From assembly GCF_030209755.1 (NCBI RefSeq), contig NZ_JARVRH010000039.1, positions 1-47,705 on the forward strand: a DNA stretch of 47,705 nucleotides, in the 5' to 3' direction. This DNA comes from Arthrobacter sp. efr-133-TYG-118 (GTDB taxonomy: Bacteria > Actinomycetota > Actinomycetes > Actinomycetales > Micrococcaceae). The notes below the pieces were generated by a model, which did no database searches, was not told the DNA's origin, and saw nothing but the letters and a program-made list of their open reading frames with translations. A program made the translations under genes and the position numbers. This document shows, piece after piece, positions 1 to 8,062 of this stretch (positions are counted from its first letter, which is position 1; every line of letters starts with the position of its first letter).

Positions 1-821
1 CGCTCCGGCCCCTGGAGGCCTGCGGGACCTCCGGGATGAAGGCCGCGATCAACGGTTCCCTGAACCTCTCGGTCCTGGACGGCTGGTGGGACGAGATGTA
101 CGACGGCGAGAACGGCTGGGCGATCCCGACCGCGAACAACGACGCGTCCCCGACCGAACGCGATGACATCGAAGCCGCCGCGCTCTATGAGCTCCTGGAG
201 ACCCAGGTGGCCCCGCGCTTCTACGGCTCCACGGTCTCCCCGGAAGCCGGCGCCGCCGGGCCTTCACAGTCCGGCCCGGAAACCATCCCGACGCACTGGG
301 TCTCGATGATCAAGCACACCCTGGCCCACCTCGGCCCGGCAGTCTCGGCCGACCGCATGCTCCAGGACTACGTCAACACCCTCTACCGCCCGGCAGCTGT
401 CGCCGGCAGGCAGGCGGGAACGGCATCGTTCAAGGAAGCGAAGGAACTGGCGGCCTGGACCACCAAGGTCCGCAACGCCTGGCCGCAGCTGATCGTGGAG
501 CACGTCGATTCCGTCGGCGTCTCCGAAGAGCCACAGATCGGGGACACCCTCCAGGTCAACGCCTACATCGCCCTGCACGAACTCACGCCCGAGGACGTGT
601 CGGTTGAGGTGGCGTATGGCCGGGCCCAGGACGGAGACGAACTGGAGGAGGTGGCTCTGGTCGAGCTGACCGAAACGGAGGACCTCGGCAACGGGCGCCA
701 CCTGTTCACCGGGTCCATCCTGATCAACCGCTCCGGATCCTTCGGCTACACCGTCCGGGTCTTCCCGAAGCACCCCTCCCTCGCCTCGAAGGCCGAACTG
801 GGGCTCATCGCCAACGCCTGA
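1..821 (+). CDS. glgP: alpha-glucan (glycogen/maltodextrin) phosphorylase, C-terminal part (5' end outside window)
   Basis: Only the C-terminal ~272 residues are present; the reading frame is open from base 3 and the gene starts upstream of the window. The first residues read LRPLEACGTSGMKAAINGSL, the GT35 phosphorylase signature around the phosphate/pyridoxal-phosphate site (E-x-x-GTSGMK), followed by NLSVLDGWWDE, which is typical of the short actinobacterial alpha-glucan phosphorylases. The enzyme removes glucose-1-phosphate from the non-reducing ends of glycogen or maltodextrin in the cytoplasm. The first ATG in this frame (36) is internal, inside the signature, and is not a start. A strong hairpin follows the stop codon, and glgC lies next to it in the same direction, so degradation and synthesis genes of glycogen are adjacent. 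Family assignment is firm; the exact substrate preference cannot be read from this piece. Confidence 0.93.
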   Translation, partial: LRPLEACGTSGMKAAINGSLNLSVLDGWWDEMYDGENGWAIPTANNDASPTERDDIEAAALYELLETQVAPRFYGSTVSPEAGAAGPSQSGPETIPTHWVSMIKHTLAHLGPAVSADRMLQDYVNTLYRPAAVAGRQAGTASFKEAKELAAWTTKVRNAWPQLIVEHVDSVGVSEEPQIGDTLQVNAYIALHELTPEDVSVEVAYGRAQDGDELEEVALVELTETEDLGNGRHLFTGSILINRSGSFGYTVRVFPKHPSLASKAELGLIANA

Positions 822-826
822 CAGTG

Positions 827-861
827 CGCGCCCCCGCTGCCGGTCGGGCAGCGGGGGCGCG
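827..861 (+). terminator. strong hairpin after glgP, probable terminator
   Basis: A perfect 15-bp GC-rich stem (left arm CGCGCCCCCGCTGCC, 827-841; right arm 847-861) with a 5-base loop starts 6 bases after the glgP stop. Only TT follows, so it is a strong stem without a good U-tract, as is common in high-GC actinobacteria. It probably separates glgP transcription from glgC. Confidence 0.7.
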
Positions 862-933
862 TTCCACCCTGAGCTTCATCGCTAACGCGCGGTGATCAGA
901 TCCATAGCCAACATCAAACACAAGGGAGTGACG

Positions 934-2250
934 ATGGCTTCGAAGAAAGTCTTGGCGATTGTGCTGGCCGGCGGTGAGGGAAAACGACTCATGCCGCTGA
1001 CCGGAGATCGCGCCAAACCAGCGGTCCCGTTCGCAGGGAGTTACCGGCTGATCGACTTCGCCCTGTCCAACCTCACCAACTCGGGCTATTGGCAGATTGT
1101 GGTGCTGACCCAATACAAGTCCCACAGTCTGGACCGGCACATTTCAGAAACGTGGCGGATGTCTGCACAATTGGGCAACTATGTCGCGTCGGTGCCGGCC
1201 CAACAGCGCGTCAGTAAAAGCTGGTTCCTAGGCAGCGCCAATGCGATCTACCAGTCGCTCAACCTCATCGAAGACGCCCGTCCTGACATCGTCGTCGTAG
1301 TGGGTGCTGACCATGTCTACCGGATGGATTTCGAGCACATGGTGCGCAGCCACATCAGCTCCGGCGCAAAGGCCACTGTGGCAGGCGTGCGTCAACCTCT
1401 GGCCATGGCCGACCAATTCGGCGTGATCGAGGTGGAGCAGTCCGCTAGTTCCGATAACGCGAGCGACGGCACGGCCAAGAGGATCGCAGCATTTGTGGAA
1501 AAGCCAGCTTCGACGCGCGGACTTCCTGAAGACCCTTCCCAGTTCCTGGCGTCGATGGGGAACTACGTTTTCGACGCCGATGCCTTGGTGGGGGCGCTTG
1601 AGCACGACGCCACGCGGCAAGACACGAAGCACGACATGGGCGGTGACATCATCCCCTATTTCGTTTCCCGTGGCGAAGCGTTCGCCTATGATTTTTCAAG
1701 CAATGACGTCCCCGGGGCCACGGATCGTGACCGCAACTACTGGCGCGATGTCGGTACCATCGACTCATACTTCGAGGCACACCTCGACTTGATCTCGCCG
1801 GAACCGGTGTTCAATCTCTACAACTCCGATTGGCCGATCTACACCCGGCAAAGCGCATCGCCCCCGGCCAAGATGGTTCGCGGGGAAGGCGGCACCGTCG
1901 GCACGGCCCTAGACTCAATCGTTTCCAACGGCGTCATCGTATCGGGCGGTCTCGTGGAGAATTCGGTGGTTTCCAACGATGCGTTCATTTCCAGTGGTGC
2001 TCGCGTTATCGACTCGGTGCTGCTGGACAACGTCACCATCGGCGAAGGGGCGGTGGTCAGGCGGGCCATCCTGGACAAGAACATCAGGGTTCCAGCCGGC
2101 GCAACCATCGGCCTGGATCCAGACCAGGACCGACGGCGCGGCTACAACGTCACGGATTCTGGCATCACGGTCCTGAGCAAAGGTCAACACGTACCCCTCC
2201 CGGATGAACACGACCGGGAACTCGCTCGTGCGGCACTCCTGACTACCTGA
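934..2250 (+). CDS. glgC: glucose-1-phosphate adenylyltransferase (ADP-glucose pyrophosphorylase)
   Basis: 438 residues, normal for bacterial GlgC. It makes ADP-glucose from glucose-1-phosphate and ATP, the committed step of glycogen synthesis. The N-terminal nucleotidyltransferase domain carries GGEGKRL (13-19), the RAKPAVPF motif (26-33), SWFLGSANA (96-104), GADH with catalytic Asp126, and FVEKP. The C-terminal ~140 residues contain the hexapeptide-repeat left-handed beta-helix that carries allosteric and oligomer contacts. The ATG at 934 is chosen because AGGGAG sits 5 bases upstream; an in-frame ATG at 892 has no ribosome-binding site and would add residues not seen in the family. The 3' end overlaps the convergent dnaE2 gene by 8 bp. 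It lies just downstream of glgP but behind a terminator-like hairpin, so it likely has its own promoter. Confidence 0.96.
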   Translation: MASKKVLAIVLAGGEGKRLMPLTGDRAKPAVPFAGSYRLIDFALSNLTNSGYWQIVVLTQYKSHSLDRHISETWRMSAQLGNYVASVPAQQRVSKSWFLGSANAIYQSLNLIEDARPDIVVVVGADHVYRMDFEHMVRSHISSGAKATVAGVRQPLAMADQFGVIEVEQSASSDNASDGTAKRIAAFVEKPASTRGLPEDPSQFLASMGNYVFDADALVGALEHDATRQDTKHDMGGDIIPYFVSRGEAFAYDFSSNDVPGATDRDRNYWRDVGTIDSYFEAHLDLISPEPVFNLYNSDWPIYTRQSASPPAKMVRGEGGTVGTALDSIVSNGVIVSGGLVENSVVSNDAFISSGARVIDSVLLDNVTIGEGAVVRRAILDKNIRVPAGATIGLDPDQDRRRGYNVTDSGITVLSKGQHVPLPDEHDRELARAALLTT

Positions 2251-5200
2251 AATCGCGGGAGTTGGATTTCACTGTCAGGACCAAGGGTTCCAGCTTGTCC
2301 GCCACGAGATTGGTGACTCCTTCCGGCGATCGTTCAAGGAAACCCCGGACGATCAGTGCGGATGACTCCCGGGCTACGCGCCGATGCCTCTTCCAGAGGC
2401 CAACGCTGCAGATGACGTTGAGGATGCCGCTCTCGTCCTCCAGATTGACGAAGGTGATCCCTTGCGCCGTCTGGGGGCGTTGGCGGTGGGTCACGACCCC
2501 GGCCACTTCAACACGCGTGCCGGACTCGACCTGGGAAAGCCGGTCCACCCGCAGCACCCCTCTGGAATCCAGGTCCCTGCGGGCATGGCGCATCGGGTGG
2601 TCATCGGTACTGATTCCTGTGGCCCACATGTCGTAGGCAACATTTTCCAGGGGGGAGAGCTCGGGCAGCAGTGGCGGCTGGACGGCGACATGGGTCCCTG
2701 GCAATTGTCCTTCCCGCTCGAGCGCGGCATCCCCGGCCTGCCACAGTGCTTCGCGGCGGTTCATCCCCAGCGAATCCAGTGCGCCGGCTGACGCGAGTGC
2801 CTCCAACTGGTCCGCGCTGAGATTCGCGCGGCGGGACAGATCCGCCATGTCCCTGTAGGCGCCGTGCTCCTCACGTTCGGTGACGATACGCTTCGCCACT
2901 TCGGTCCCGATGGACGTGACCCCGTCGAGTCCCAACCGCACCGCATGTGAGCCATCCCGCCGGTGCAGGTGGTCCTCGCGTGGCCGATCCTGCTGGAAGA
3001 GGCCGATCTCCGGCTGGTGGAAGTCCAGGCAGGAATCCATGCCGCCCACCTGGCCCGCCTCGGCCCTTGTGGCCTCGTCGAGCACTTCGAGGGTTGCCTC
3101 GGCCAAGGAATGGAGTACATCCGGGCGCAATACATGGACCCCGTGCCTGCGGGCATCCGCCACGAGGGTTTGCGGGGAGTAAAAGCCCATGGGTTGGGCC
3201 CGAAGCAGGGACGCGAGGAAAGCGCCCGGATAGTGCAGCTTCAGCCACGAGCTTGCGTAGACCAACACCGCGAAGCTCAAGGAGTGGGACTCCGCGAAAC
3301 CGAAGTTCGCAAAGGCCTGGATCTTGGCGTAGATGGCGTCGGCGTCGTCCTTGCTGATCCCGTTGGCCGCCATCCCCGCATAGAGCTTGGCCTCCAGCGA
3401 CTCGATCTTCTCCCGGCCCCGTTTGGAGCCCATCGCGCGGCGGAGCAGGTCCGCATCCTCGGCAGTGCAGCCACCCACGGCAACCGCCATCTGCATCAGC
3501 TGCTCCTGGAACAAGGGCACACCCAAAGTCCGCTTAAGCACGGGCTCCAGCAATGGATGAAGATATGTGACCTTTTCCGTGCCTGCGCGGCGTCGGATGT
3601 ACGGGTGGACGGCACCGCCTTGGACAGGACCCGGTCGGATCAGCGCGATTTCGACCACCAGATCGTAGAATTCCCTCGGTTTCAGCCGGGGCAGCGTGCT
3701 GATCTGGGCCCGTGATTCCACTTGGAACACCCCGATCGAGTCGGCCCGGCAGAGCATGTCGTAGACGGCCGGTTCTTCCCGCGGGATGGTCTCGATTGTC
3801 CAACGCTCCCCGAAATGCTTGTCGATCAAATCAAAGGAGTACTGCAGGGCGGCGAGCATGCCCAGGCCAAGAAGGTCGAACTTGACCAGGCCCATCCATT
3901 CGCAATCGTCCTTGTCCCATTGCAGGACAGTGCGGTTTTCCATCCGGGCACGCTCGATGGGTACCACCTCGCCAACAGGCCGTTCGGTGAGGACCATGCC
4001 GCCGGAGTGGATGCCCAGGTGCCGGGGGAAGCCCAGTATTTGATCAGCAAGGTCCAGGACCGGGGCCGGGATGTTATTGGTCTTGCCATCGCTGAGGTCA
4101 CCCCAGTGGTCGAGCCGCTTGGACCAGGCGTCCTGCTGGCCCTGGCTGTAGCCGAGCGCCTTGGCTATGTCCCTGACGGCGTTCTTCGGTCTGTAACTGA
4201 TGACGTTCGCCACCTGGGCCGCGTTGAACCGTCCGTACTTGCGGTAGACGTATTGGATGACTTCTTCCCGCCGGTCCGAGTCGAAATCGACGTCGATGTC
4301 CGGTTCTTCCTCGCGGAGGCTGGAGAGGAAACGCTCAAACGGAAGGTTGTAGAAAATACTGTCGACGGCGGTGATCCCCAGCGCGTAACAGACGGCCGAG
4401 TTCGCCGCGGAACCCCGGCCTTGGCAGAGGATGCCGCGGGAACGGGCAAACTGGACGATGTCGTGCACAATCAGGAAATAGCCGGGGAAGTTCTTCGCCT
4501 CGATCACTGCGAGTTCCTGTTCGATACGGCTATGGACCCGTTCGTCGGCGTCCGGGTATTTGTCCCTGACGCCTTCTTCAACGAGTTGCCGGAGCCAGGT
4601 GATAAGGCTGTGCCCTGCAGGAACATCAAGCTTGGGCAGCTTCGGGCGGGCGGCCCGTAACTGGAACGCAAGCTCGTCAGCGATCTCGACAGTCCGTTCG
4701 ACCGCGCCGGGGTAGCGGGCGAACCGCGCTGCCATCTCGGAACCGCTCCGCAGATGGGCGCCGCTGTTTGCGGGCAGCCACCCGTCAAGTTCCTCCAGGC
4801 TGCGGCGTGCCCGGACAGCCGCCATGGCAGTTGCCAGCGGGTATCCCTCCGGGGACGCATAATGGACGGCGTTGCTGGCGATGAAAGGTATGCCCGCCCG
4901 GTCGGCAATGCGGACGAGCGCGTCGTTGTGGCTGGTGTCGAGGGGATTCCCGTGATCGAAGAGCTCCACCACCACATTTTCCCGCCCGAATCTCTCGATC
5001 AAGGCCTCAACCTCAAAGGCAGCGGCTTGCTCGCCGTCGCTAAGAAGGGCCCTCCGGACTGAGCCTTTGCGGCACCCGGTCAGCACCAGGCAGTGGTCCC
5101 TCAGGGAATGCGCCAGAGCATCGAGGTCGTAGATGGGGTGGCCCTTCTCGGCATCGGCAGCCAGATGCGCGGACGTCATTGCCCCTGCCAAGCGGTGGTA

Positions 5201-5674
5201 ACCCTCTTCCTTGCGGGCGAGGACGAGCAAATGGTCACCTTCGGGGTCGGCTTCCCCTTGCTGGGGTTTGCTGAGTCCGAGCGACAGCTCAGCACCGAAC
5301 ACTGTCTTCAGCTCGTAGGCTTCGGCGGCCTCCGCCATCCGCACGATCCCGTAGAAGCCGTCATGGTCGGTCAGCGCGAGGGCATGGATGCCCAGCCGGA
5401 CCGCCTCCTCGACCAGTTTCTCGGGTGAGGAGGCGCCGTCCAGGAAGCTGTAGTGCGAATGCGCGTGCAGTTCGGCATAAGGCACGACGGCGGCACCCGC
5501 CTTGGACGCGACCCTTGCGGGATCGAGGGGGACCGGGCGGTATGGCCCGCGTTTCCTTGACCAGGCGGGGCTGTCACCGCCGTCTCCTTTGGCCTTGCCG
5601 ATCTCCGGCACTCGCCGGTCCGACAGCGTGCGTTCGAACTCCGACCATGGGATTGACGGGTTGTTCCAGGCCAT
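2243..5674 (-). CDS. dnaE2: error-prone DNA polymerase III alpha-type subunit DnaE2
   Basis: 1143 residues, C-family polymerase of the DnaE2 (ImuC) type: it performs translesion synthesis and SOS mutagenesis together with ImuA' and ImuB. The start MAWNNPSIPWSEFER is typical of DnaE2. A PHP domain begins at HAHSHYS (70-76); the polymerase palm has GRGSAANS (419-426) and the catalytic acidic motif PDIDVDF (458-464; Asp459, 461, 463) with a third Asp in VKFDLLGLG further on. The C-terminal part has the helix-hairpin-helix and OB-fold regions. The start at 5674 has AGGAAG 6 bases upstream (5681-5686). It lies 42 bp downstream of imuB on the same strand, so the LexA box in front of imuA' probably controls all three genes. 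It overlaps glgC tail-to-tail by 8 bp. Confidence 0.96.
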   Translation of the reverse strand: MAWNNPSIPWSEFERTLSDRRVPEIGKAKGDGGDSPAWSRKRGPYRPVPLDPARVASKAGAAVVPYAELHAHSHYSFLDGASSPEKLVEEAVRLGIHALALTDHDGFYGIVRMAEAAEAYELKTVFGAELSLGLSKPQQGEADPEGDHLLVLARKEEGYHRLAGAMTSAHLAADAEKGHPIYDLDALAHSLRDHCLVLTGCRKGSVRRALLSDGEQAAAFEVEALIERFGRENVVVELFDHGNPLDTSHNDALVRIADRAGIPFIASNAVHYASPEGYPLATAMAAVRARRSLEELDGWLPANSGAHLRSGSEMAARFARYPGAVERTVEIADELAFQLRAARPKLPKLDVPAGHSLITWLRQLVEEGVRDKYPDADERVHSRIEQELAVIEAKNFPGYFLIVHDIVQFARSRGILCQGRGSAANSAVCYALGITAVDSIFYNLPFERFLSSLREEEPDIDVDFDSDRREEVIQYVYRKYGRFNAAQVANVISYRPKNAVRDIAKALGYSQGQQDAWSKRLDHWGDLSDGKTNNIPAPVLDLADQILGFPRHLGIHSGGMVLTERPVGEVVPIERARMENRTVLQWDKDDCEWMGLVKFDLLGLGMLAALQYSFDLIDKHFGERWTIETIPREEPAVYDMLCRADSIGVFQVESRAQISTLPRLKPREFYDLVVEIALIRPGPVQGGAVHPYIRRRAGTEKVTYLHPLLEPVLKRTLGVPLFQEQLMQMAVAVGGCTAEDADLLRRAMGSKRGREKIESLEAKLYAGMAANGISKDDADAIYAKIQAFANFGFAESHSLSFAVLVYASSWLKLHYPGAFLASLLRAQPMGFYSPQTLVADARRHGVHVLRPDVLHSLAEATLEVLDEATRAEAGQVGGMDSCLDFHQPEIGLFQQDRPREDHLHRRDGSHAVRLGLDGVTSIGTEVAKRIVTEREEHGAYRDMADLSRRANLSADQLEALASAGALDSLGMNRREALWQAGDAALEREGQLPGTHVAVQPPLLPELSPLENVAYDMWATGISTDDHPMRHARRDLDSRGVLRVDRLSQVESGTRVEVAGVVTHRQRPQTAQGITFVNLEDESGILNVICSVGLWKRHRRVARESSALIVRGFLERSPEGVTNLVADKLEPLVLTVKSNSRDFR

Positions 5675-5716
5675 CTTTGTCTTCCTGACTAAAAGTTCGG
5701 TGTTCGACTCGGGTGT

Positions 5717-7333
5717 TCAGTCGTAGCGAGCCTCTGCCCACCAGTTCTGCTCGTCCAGGAGAAGGAGCCAGGCCTCCCCGTTTCCGTCCACAAGCTGGAA
5801 CCGGTCCGCTTCAAGGCGGTGGTCGGCGTCCCACCACCGCTGTTTCAGCGGCCAGGGGCCGGCCCACTGAGCTACGAGTCGTCGTCGTGCAGGGTCTCCG
5901 CCGGGACAGAACCACATTGGCGGGGCAATCAATCCGCCTCGATGGTCTGTGCGGACTTTTTCCTTGTCCGCATCAAGAAGCAGGACAGGGATGAGGGAAG
6001 CGAACACCGTGGCGGGCTGCGGGTCTGGAATCCTGCCAGGCCACGGCCTGGAGGCCAGGGCGGCCGCTCCCGCGGGCAAGGCATCTCCCCATGGAACCAG
6101 GCGGCGCCGCTCGGCCAGCAAGCGACCTCCCGAGATCGCAGGCACTACTACGGCTTCATGTCCCAGCATGCTTTGGATCCGGCTGAGTCCATGATGAATC
6201 TGTTCCTCGGCTCCGTCTCCAAAGAGCGCCCGCCCATGATGGGCGATGGAGTCCACCCGGACGGGGACGAACTCGACCCGAGTGACAGGTGACGACAGTC
6301 CGCCGCGAGCCATGCCGCCGTCGTGCGTTCCGCCGTCGGGCATTCTGCCCTGGGCAAGGGGCTGTGACTGAAGCTGCCAACGCACCCTGTCCACGACGTC
6401 GCTGGCCGTGAAGTGGCGGGGGTGGCCCCACGTCCGTTCGGAGCGGCTTCCTGCTTCGTCAGTGATCAGGACCCTCAGCTCCGTGCAGACCAGGCTTTCA
6501 GTCTGCACCCCGGCCACGAAGGCGTCTGCCGTGGCCCGGAGCTGGAAGGCGAGTTGGTCAACCCGGTCCAGGCCGGGTTCGAATTCCGCCCGTTGATCCA
6601 GTTTCCGCGGCGGAGTCCGGGGGATCACTTTGCGAGGATCCTGTCCGCTTGCCAAGGCGTGCGCAGTGATTCCGGCAGCTCCGAAACGGGCCCGGACATC
6701 TGCAGCAGGAAGATTGGCGAAATTCCCCAAGGTGAGGATGCCAAGGCGTTTGAGCAAGGAAGCCAGCTTCGGCTGGCCTAGTACTCCCACCGGAAATGGA
6801 GTCAGGAAATCCCGGGAAGAACCCGGCGGGAGCACAAGAACGGCAGAGAGTTCGCTGGTGCTCCGGGCTGCTTGCTCGGCGGCGAACACGGAATCGGCGA
6901 TCCCCACCCGGGCTTCCACGCCGAGGCTGTCCGCCGATTCCAGCACGGCACCTGCAGCCGCTTCTTCTCCGCCGTAGTATCGGGCGGCACCCTTGGCCCG
7001 GATAGCGCACAGGCCGGGGCGAAGCACTTCCACGCCAGGAGTCCGTTCCTCGAGTGACGATACTACAGGCTCGAATTCCCTCGCATCCCGCACAGGATCG
7101 ACGGCACATACCACCAGCTCAGGACAACGGGTCTGTGCCTCCCTCAGCCTCAGGCCCCGGACCACTCCCTCTGCCCGGGCTTCCGCGGAGCAAGCAGCTA
7201 TGACGCCTTGGCCTATGACTGCCGCAGGTACATCAGGCGGCAAGGCATCTGCCAAGCGGGCGGCGACAAGAGGCCAATCCGGGAACCAGGTCACCAACGC
7301 GCGCACCGGGGTTTCAAGCTGAAACAGCATCAT
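5717..7333 (-). CDS. imuB: ImuB, catalytically inactive Y-family polymerase homologue (SOS mutasome adaptor)
   Basis: 538 residues. The N-terminus (ALVTWFPDWPLVAA) aligns with the first strand of Y-family polymerases but lacks the catalytic acidic residues found in DinB (DMDAFF), the hallmark of ImuB. In mycobacteria ImuB does not polymerise; it bridges DnaE2, ImuA' and the beta clamp. A possible clamp-binding motif is the RALFGDG stretch about two thirds into the protein, at the place where mycobacterial ImuB has its QLPLWG-type motif (inference). Two ATGs lie in tandem: 7333 forms an ATGA overlap with the imuA' stop, while 7330 has better spacing from the GGGAG upstream; they differ by one residue. 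The 48-residue upstream extension to 7477 is not used, since it runs inside imuA' in another frame. Confidence 0.9.
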   Translation of the reverse strand: MMLFQLETPVRALVTWFPDWPLVAARLADALPPDVPAAVIGQGVIAACSAEARAEGVVRGLRLREAQTRCPELVVCAVDPVRDAREFEPVVSSLEERTPGVEVLRPGLCAIRAKGAARYYGGEEAAAGAVLESADSLGVEARVGIADSVFAAEQAARSTSELSAVLVLPPGSSRDFLTPFPVGVLGQPKLASLLKRLGILTLGNFANLPAADVRARFGAAGITAHALASGQDPRKVIPRTPPRKLDQRAEFEPGLDRVDQLAFQLRATADAFVAGVQTESLVCTELRVLITDEAGSRSERTWGHPRHFTASDVVDRVRWQLQSQPLAQGRMPDGGTHDGGMARGGLSSPVTRVEFVPVRVDSIAHHGRALFGDGAEEQIHHGLSRIQSMLGHEAVVVPAISGGRLLAERRRLVPWGDALPAGAAALASRPWPGRIPDPQPATVFASLIPVLLLDADKEKVRTDHRGGLIAPPMWFCPGGDPARRRLVAQWAGPWPLKQRWWDADHRLEADRFQLVDGNGEAWLLLLDEQNWWAEARYD

Positions 7334-7986
7334 GCTCCCATCCGATGCCGGGACAGGTCTACCGGACCGCTGTCCGCAAGGTCCACGGAGGCCCTGCGGG
7401 AACTGCCCCGCAGGGCGACTTCGAGCTCGAGCTCCTGCTTGGCGAGATGTCCGTGGCCCTGTCCGAGCCCTGCCCACTCGAATCCATTCACTTGCAAGAC
7501 GGCTTCACTCTGCGGCCATGGTCCCAGGACAAGGAGGACGGAACTCCGCTCCCGGAGCCTGGCTCCCAAACGGGCAGCTTCGGCGGGTGCGATTCTTCCC
7601 GGAGCACGCGCGAGCACCACTGAGAGCACGTCCGCCATGGCGGCTATCACCGGCGTCCAACTGGTCCCGGGGTCAGGCACCAGCACCAGCCGGTCGAGCG
7701 CAATGCCGAAACCTGCTGCCGCCTCGACCCCGAAGTCAGGCAGCCCTGCAACCCCGCACCATGAGCCATTGAGTGACGGACCTGCCAACAATGCCATGGC
7801 CAGCGACATGGATCCCTGTATGGAGTACGCCGCTCCCGGGCGCAGTCCTCCCGGGAGGATCCTGCTGAGTGAGGGGAGTACGGGCAGCGAGCGTTCGCTT
7901 CCGCGCTTGCCCTGCATGAGGTGGATCTGCGCCTGTAAGTCATCGCGCAGCGAAGCCGGCGAGGCGGAAGACAGGCGAGGTGACAT
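7330..7986 (-). CDS. imuA': ImuA'-like RecA-related accessory protein of the SOS mutasome
   Basis: 218 residues, rich in small and hydrophobic residues and with a degenerate RecA-like core (PSLSRILPGGLRPGAAYSIQGS near residues 38-59 in the place of the Walker A region, without a classic GKT). In mycobacteria ImuA' works with ImuB and DnaE2 in damage-induced mutagenesis. The assignment rests on position, size and remote similarity. It is the first gene of the minus-strand operon imuA'-imuB-dnaE2 and ends in an ATGA overlap with imuB. The ATG at 7986 has almost no Shine-Dalgarno sequence; a TTGACT (8021-8016) and GAAAAT (7998-7993) pair with 17-bp spacing would place transcription start at or next to the ATG, so the mRNA may be leaderless. 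A LexA box lies inside that spacer. Confidence 0.82.
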   Translation of the reverse strand: MSPRLSSASPASLRDDLQAQIHLMQGKRGSERSLPVLPSLSRILPGGLRPGAAYSIQGSMSLAMALLAGPSLNGSWCGVAGLPDFGVEAAAGFGIALDRLVLVPDPGTSWTPVIAAMADVLSVVLARAPGRIAPAEAARLGARLRERSSVLLVLGPWPQSEAVLQVNGFEWAGLGQGHGHLAKQELELEVALRGSSRRASVDLADSGPVDLSRHRMGA

Positions 7987-7996
7987 GCTTCAATTT

Positions 7997-8012
7997 TCGA
8001 ACATATATTCGA
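7997..8012 (-). promoter_or_regulatory. LexA-binding SOS box in front of imuA'-imuB-dnaE2
   Basis: The sequence TCGAAC-ATAT-ATTCGA matches the actinobacterial/Gram-positive SOS consensus TCGAAC-N4-GTTCGA at 11 of 12 conserved positions. It sits 10 bases upstream of the imuA' start, within the spacer of a possible promoter (TTGACT at 8021-8016, GAAAAT at 7998-7993), where LexA would block RNA polymerase. TTCGAAC also occurs twice as a direct repeat with a 12-bp period (7996-8002 and 8008-8014). Confidence 0.85.
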
Positions 8013-8062
8013 ACGAGTCAATTGCCCGGGATCCCGCTTCGAGGGTTGGCCTCCTCAACGAT

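Noticed and set aside
3722..4660. Plus-strand frame of 312 codons opposite dnaE2
   Set aside because: Antisense shadow; dnaE2 is certain and the antisense translation has no recognisable domain.
5692..5707. A second SOS-like box (TTCGGTGTTCGA) in the imuB-dnaE2 gap
   Set aside because: Only one half (GTTCGA) fits; the other half has almost no match to TCGAAC.
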